Below are positions 59,964 to 64,000 of a DNA stretch of 64,000 nucleotides, piece by piece. The notes beneath the pieces were generated by a model. That model was not told where the DNA came from. It made no database searches and saw nothing but the letters and a program-made list of their open reading frames with translations. A program made the position numbers and the translations under genes. Source of the stretch: Lachnoanaerobaculum sp. ICM7. GTDB lineage: Bacteria; Bacillota; Clostridia; Lachnospirales; Lachnospiraceae. The DNA lies in the NCBI RefSeq assembly GCF_000287675.1, contig NZ_ALJL01000016.1:124001-188000 (forward strand). The letters are read 5' to 3'. Within the stretch, counting starts at the first letter, position 1. Every line of letters starts with the position of its first letter.

Positions 59964-61505
59964 CTATTTCATTACAACCCATTTACCTGATTTGGTAGAG
60001 CCTTCTCTTTTAATCTTACCGTCTGCTCTTAATTTTTTTATGTGATAACGAGCTCCGTCAAAAGAAACATTTAAATGTTCCGCAATTTGTTTTGCTGTAA
60101 TATTTGGCTCCATCATCATCAATTCAATAATTCTATTCGATACGGATTTCTCAATTTTTATTTCTTGGGTAGTTTCTTGGGTAGTTTCTTGGGTAGTACT
60201 ACCATTAAACACCTTTAAAAACTCTGAATTTATACCCATAACTGCGTTAGTATAGTTATCTTCTTCATTGTCCGGATAAAACTTAAGTTCAGGAGAACCA
60301 TTTTCTAATAGTGCATCTTTTGCTCGCCTTATGCCCGATCCGTAAGACTCTATCAAATTTAATGAAAAGAACATATCTTTAAGTTCTTTATTAAGATACT
60401 GCCGTCTATCAAAACTTCTATCCCTATTAAGAGCTTCGATAGTTACAGGAGGAAGTGGTCTGTTATGGTTTACAAAAGAAATTCTATCCTTGTAAATATA
60501 TATTCCTACATATTCAGGCGTATCATATTCTTTATGCAAAATAGCATTAGTAGCAAGTTCCTCAAATGCTGTGAGCGGATAGTTGTAGATAATCTTATGC
60601 TCAATTTTATCAGCTTCCCTTATGGTGTATGAAGCCATAATATTATCTTCAAAATACTTGCTGACTTGTTTTGCCTGTATCCAAACCGGCCCATCAAATC
60701 TTTTTGATTCCATTTTATCCGTTCCGTCAATTTCTCTTATGATTTCAACATGGGCGTTTGGAATAAATTTATTTGGTGTTTCCGCAAACATCAGCACAGC
60801 AAAATTTTTAGCTCTATAACCACCATACTCACTTTCACTGACAAGTCCCATACTCTTTGCCATATCCAGCTTAGACATTTCTCTAATATCTTTCTTCGCT
60901 CCCGTCTGAAGCAGATATTCTTTCATATATTCATAGCTTAAATCATCTATGGTAGCTGTACCGTTCAAATTGGAGCTAAAAGAAAAGTTTGCAAATTTCT
61001 TCAAAAGTTCAAATTCTTCGGTTGGGTTTGGTAGTCTTGAATCTCTGCCGACTCTGATATATCTTCCTGCCTTTAGCCTAATTTCTTTATCCTTTTCCGC
61101 CCTTTCACTCGTTTGAAACGGTCCGTTACTACCACTCTCTACTGCAATGACAATATAATATTCATCATCAATTTTGTCCGTAATAATGTGATAGTTTATT
61201 TTAGGGTGGATATTGGAAAGCAGAGATTTTAATTCATTTTCAATACCTTCAATTTTAGATTCTTTTATACCTTCTATCGGTCTTTTAGGAATTGCCTTTT
61301 CTCCCGTTTCTTTATTATAAACTTCTTCAATTCCAACAAACAACAAGCCTATCTCATTGTTCATATAGTTATTGGCAAAGGCACAAGCAGTTTTTAGAAT
61401 TTTATCTTTAAAATTTGCCGACTTTTTATATTCGATAAAACTGCTTTCTATGTTTTGGTTTTCAAGAATGTTATGAGCTATTCTCTTTATATCTAAAAGC
61501 TGCAT
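59964..61505 (-). CDS. AlbA_2 (Schlafen-type) plus GHKL-like ATPase transcriptional regulator
   Basis: 513 residues: N-terminal AlbA_2 domain (ESSFIEYKKSANFKDKILKT, ACAFANN, GLLFVGIEE), a middle region, an HATPase_c_4-type module (LATNAILHKEYDTPEYVGIY, GSGIRRAKDALLENG), and a C-terminal winged helix (ITAKQIAEHLNVSFDGARYH). Between the last two sits a threefold Thr-Gln-Glu repeat (ETTQETTQETTQE) from a 12-bp tandem repeat. Such proteins are common in mobile islands and some act in phage defence; most are unassigned. Strong RBS AAAAGGAGG. Confidence 0.85.
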   Translation of the reverse strand: MQLLDIKRIAHNILENQNIESSFIEYKKSANFKDKILKTACAFANNYMNNEIGLLFVGIEEVYNKETGEKAIPKRPIEGIKESKIEGIENELKSLLSNIHPKINYHIITDKIDDEYYIVIAVESGSNGPFQTSERAEKDKEIRLKAGRYIRVGRDSRLPNPTEEFELLKKFANFSFSSNLNGTATIDDLSYEYMKEYLLQTGAKKDIREMSKLDMAKSMGLVSESEYGGYRAKNFAVLMFAETPNKFIPNAHVEIIREIDGTDKMESKRFDGPVWIQAKQVSKYFEDNIMASYTIREADKIEHKIIYNYPLTAFEELATNAILHKEYDTPEYVGIYIYKDRISFVNHNRPLPPVTIEALNRDRSFDRRQYLNKELKDMFFSLNLIESYGSGIRRAKDALLENGSPELKFYPDNEEDNYTNAVMGINSEFLKVFNGSTTQETTQETTQEIKIEKSVSNRIIELMMMEPNITAKQIAEHLNVSFDGARYHIKKLRADGKIKREGSTKSGKWVVMK

Positions 61506-61779
61506 AATACCTCCTTTTCAAAAAACATTCCAATATATTATAGCACTTTTAGAGTGTTTTTACTATGAAATTAATTGTCTCTTACTTTATCATATATGGC
61601 TCCCTTGTATGATTTTATTGAGTTTTGTCACCTTGATTTTACCACAAATGGACGCTCTTTATCATTCACTTAATAAGCAAATTGTAATATTGGGTAAAAA
61701 CACAGTAATAATGAACACTTTCATAGTGTTACTACGAACAATTTAGGTTAAATTTATATCAATTATAGCAGCTCTTATA

Positions 61780-62223
61780 TCAAGAATAACTTTCCACCTG
61801 TTCTACCAAATCTAATATAAGCTCAGAAAAGCTCTCTGCAATTTCCTCAAAGTCAGCATAGTCATTATTATATCCACGTACCTTACCGCTTTCCAAGTCT
61901 ATGAATACTATGCTTCCATCACCTAAACCTCCGATAGGAAATGCTTGCCCATGTTCACATTCGCTCATATACTCCTCGTATGCTTCTTCAAAGAATGTAT
62001 AGTTTTCTTCAAGCTCCTTCAAGTCAAAAATCCACGGTTCCGCCAAATAGCAGCCTCCCAGATTAAGAAGTAGCCAACGATACTCTGACGGTATGAAAAC
62101 ATAATTTGATTCAAACTTCTTTATATTATCTTCAGGCTCCGGTCGGATACCATTGGTGAACACACATGCTTCGTAAGCCGCCTTGATCCTGTCAAAGTGT
62201 TTTTCTAAAACAAAATTACACAT
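61780..62223 (-). CDS. SMI1/KNR4 (SUKH) family protein
   Basis: 147 residues with the SUKH core: VFIPSEYRWLLLNLGGCYLA, the Glu-rich helix, and IGGLGDGSIVFIDLESGKV. SUKH proteins are frequent immunity proteins against nuclease and other polymorphic toxins, and intracellular adaptors. No toxin gene is beside it, so it is an orphan immunity-type gene. It ends 17 nt before rlmD begins in the same direction. The 61506-61779 gap shows no gene. Confidence 0.82.
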   Translation of the reverse strand: MCNFVLEKHFDRIKAAYEACVFTNGIRPEPEDNIKKFESNYVFIPSEYRWLLLNLGGCYLAEPWIFDLKELEENYTFFEEAYEEYMSECEHGQAFPIGGLGDGSIVFIDLESGKVRGYNNDYADFEEIAESFSELILDLVEQVESYS

Positions 62224-62239
62224 TTTTACATACCTCTAC

Positions 62240-63418
62240 TCAATTTCTTGTCAGCAAGCACACCCCTTCCGCATGCCTCGTATGACAAAAGCAATCAAAC
62301 ACCATCCCCTTCTCAAATCCATACCTCTGCCTTTTAAAGCTTTCCAAATCCCTCGCCAGTGTCTCAGGGTTACATGAAACATATACAACCTTCTTTGGCT
62401 TTAACCTACCTATCGCAGCTATAAACTCCTCTGTAGAGCCTGTTCTTGGGGGATCTAAGATCACCACATCTATCTTCTCCCCTGCTGCTGCCAAATCGTT
62501 TATAAAGTGTGTTGCATCTGCATTATAAAACTTCACATTCTTTATATTATTTATCTTGGCATTGGTGATTGCATCTTTGTGGGCATCTTTGTTAAGCTCA
62601 ACAGATATAACTTCCTTTGCAGATTTTGAAGCTATAAGCCCGATAGTTCCTATTCCCGAATAAGCATCAAGAAGTATCTCATTGCCCTGCAAACCGGCAT
62701 ACTCTATCGCTTGAGAGTACAGCTTTTCGGTTTGCTCTCTGTTTACCTGATAGAATGACTTCGGTGAGATTTTGAATGTAAGTCCACAGAGTTCATCTGT
62801 GATATAGCCCTTGCCATACATCACTATTTCCCTGTCACCAAGTACCATACTGGTGTTTTTATTGTTTATATTTTGAACTATTGTGGTTATCTCGGGATGT
62901 TCTCCTCTAAGTACCTTTATAAAGGCATTCTTATTTGGGAATATTACATTTGAGGTCACCAAAACCACCATGATCTGACCGCTTTTCTTTCCTACACGTA
63001 TCAGTACATGGCGCAAGAAGCCGAAGCCGCTGTCCTCGTCATATGCCTTTATTTTAAATGAAACACACATCTTTTTGATGGTCTGTATGATACTTCCCGC
63101 CTTCTCATCTTCAATCAGACAGTTTTTTGTATCCACCACTCTATGCGAGTTTTTTTCATAAGTTCCTGCAATGATTTTCTTGTTTTCAAAGCCGAAAACC
63201 GCACTTACTTTGTTCCTATAATGATAGGGATTGCTCATGGAGACAATCCCGTCAAATTTGCCATATTTTTTTATCAATGAATTTGCTGTGTCAAGTTTCT
63301 CCTTGACATGCTTATTATATGAACTGTTTATATAATCGCAGCCGCCACATTTTTTGGCGACTGCGCATTTTAGCTCCTTAGAAGCTTTTATATTTCTTTT
63401 GTTAATTCCTTCAGCCAT
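62240..63418 (-). CDS. 23S rRNA (uracil-C5)-methyltransferase, RlmD/RumA family
   Basis: 392 residues of the TrmA/RumA type: CGGCDY Fe-S cysteine region at the N-terminus, SAM-binding LDAYSGIGTIGLIAS, catalytic-site DPPRTGS and VSCNPETLARDL with the nucleophilic Cys. Methylates a uridine of 23S rRNA or tRNA; the Bacillota forms can be RlmCD. The start overlaps the 3' end of the M24 peptidase gene by 31 nt, implying coupling. Confidence 0.9.
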   Translation of the reverse strand: MAEGINKRNIKASKELKCAVAKKCGGCDYINSSYNKHVKEKLDTANSLIKKYGKFDGIVSMSNPYHYRNKVSAVFGFENKKIIAGTYEKNSHRVVDTKNCLIEDEKAGSIIQTIKKMCVSFKIKAYDEDSGFGFLRHVLIRVGKKSGQIMVVLVTSNVIFPNKNAFIKVLRGEHPEITTIVQNINNKNTSMVLGDREIVMYGKGYITDELCGLTFKISPKSFYQVNREQTEKLYSQAIEYAGLQGNEILLDAYSGIGTIGLIASKSAKEVISVELNKDAHKDAITNAKINNIKNVKFYNADATHFINDLAAAGEKIDVVILDPPRTGSTEEFIAAIGRLKPKKVVYVSCNPETLARDLESFKRQRYGFEKGMVFDCFCHTRHAEGVCLLTRN

Positions 63419-64000
63419 GCTTTCTCTTCTTCATTAAGTCCATAGGATATAGCCTCGTAGACTTCTCTCTGATATTTGTTATAAAATTCAATATCCTTCT
63501 TTGTCATCACTTCCACTAAGAGCGGCTCGCTGTCAATAGGTGCCATGGTAAGACTCTCAAATCCGAGGAAACCTTCCTGCTTTTCCACCACATTCATCAA
63601 AATTTCCATTCTGATACCATGCTTACCGCTTATATATACTCCCGGCTCATCACTCATTATCATACCCGGCTCAAACTCAAGATTTCTAAATAAATCTTTG
63701 TTTATCTTGTTTCTTATAGATGTTGGTGCCTCATGTACAGTATTTACAAAGCCAACACCATGTCCGGTGCCGTGATTATAATCAAGTCCATGCTCCCAAA
63801 GTGCTTCTCTTGCCTTTATATCAAGGCATAAACCTATAGCACCTCTCTTAAATGTAGTATTTAAAAGTCTAAGCATACCGATGGTTACCAAAGTATAATG
63901 AAGCTTCTCTTCATAGGTATTTTCTCCAAGAGAAATTGTTCTGGTTACATCTGTGGTACCGTCCTTATATGTAGCACCCGAGTCAAACAGATAAAGTCCC
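63388..64000 (-). CDS. Aminopeptidase P family M24 peptidase (partial, 5' end off window)
   Basis: The C-terminal ~204 residues are visible; the frame stays open to the right edge. Metal ligands: FDSGATYKDGTTDVTRT (two Asp), HGTGHGVG (His), DEPGVYISGKHGIRMEI (two Glu), and VHEAPTSI, the creatinase/aminopeptidase P arrangement. It removes an N-terminal residue before proline. Stop at 63388, overlapping the rlmD start. Confidence 0.92.
   Translation of the reverse strand, partial: GLYLFDSGATYKDGTTDVTRTISLGENTYEEKLHYTLVTIGMLRLLNTTFKRGAIGLCLDIKAREALWEHGLDYNHGTGHGVGFVNTVHEAPTSIRNKINKDLFRNLEFEPGMIMSDEPGVYISGKHGIRMEILMNVVEKQEGFLGFESLTMAPIDSEPLLVEVMTKKDIEFYNKYQREVYEAISYGLNEEEKAWLKELTKEI

Noticed and set aside
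1-64000. CRISPR arrays, tRNA and rRNA genes
   Set aside because: I saw no regularly spaced direct repeats and no cloverleaf or rRNA-like sequence anywhere, apart from the short RNase P RNA match at 32689-32710.

Overview
The window looks like chromosomal DNA of a low-GC, strictly anaerobic Gram-positive (Bacillota), most likely a Lachnospiraceae member. This is inferred from the AT-rich codon use, strong AGGAGG-type ribosome binding sites, MprF, rpsU-phoH-ybeY order, a 2-hydroxyacyl-CoA dehydratase/activase pair, and a Cys-type sulfatase with an anaerobic sulfatase maturase. No tRNA, rRNA or CRISPR array was seen.

Layout. 1-3.8 kb is housekeeping (flavoprotein, lipid flippase, ybeY, phoH, rpsU). 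4.1-12.6 kb is a long minus-strand run. It starts with rtcB-prfH (RNA repair and ribosome rescue) behind a possible leader peptide. It continues through three paralogous membrane proteins, two of which arose by an 809-bp tandem duplication whose ends are still readable, then a DUF1287 protein, a P-type ATPase and a Fic protein with a degenerate active site. 12.7-22.7 kb holds membrane proteases, a secreted M14 peptidase, an aldehyde dehydrogenase, a membrane ferredoxin, an Nmad3 protein and a frameshifted dehydratase with its activase.

22.7-33.9 kb is accessory DNA: gene fragments, an intact Fic protein, a thioredoxin, an esterase, DUF3841, a DUF262/DUF1524 GmrSD-like protein, and a compact five-gene operon built around a GHKL (MORC/MutL-like) ATPase. 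Next to that operon lie the C-terminal half of a large serine recombinase and a 22-bp piece matching the conserved RNase P RNA core, probably an attachment-site relic. A 524-bp direct repeat (an intact and a 5'-truncated esterase copy) brackets 9.2 kb containing these candidate defence genes. I do not recognise the five-gene operon as a described system; it is the best candidate for something new.

34-42.5 kb is again chromosomal: hydrolase-mprF, an M32 carboxypeptidase behind a terminator-containing leader that looks like a riboswitch/attenuator, O-acetylhomoserine sulfhydrylase and a DUF2974 lipase-like protein. 42.6-54 kb is a sulfated-glycosaminoglycan utilisation locus: LacI regulator, ABC importer, Cys-type sulfatase, heparinase II/III-like lyase, GH88 and a discoidin-like protein, with the sulfatase maturase nearby.

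54-62 kb is a second accessory zone: orphan antitoxin-like genes, a decayed transposase, a secreted protein with a small membrane partner, an AbiJ-like abortive-infection gene with an XRE regulator, an AlbA_2/ATPase regulator and a SUKH protein. The window closes with rlmD and a partial M24 aminopeptidase P.
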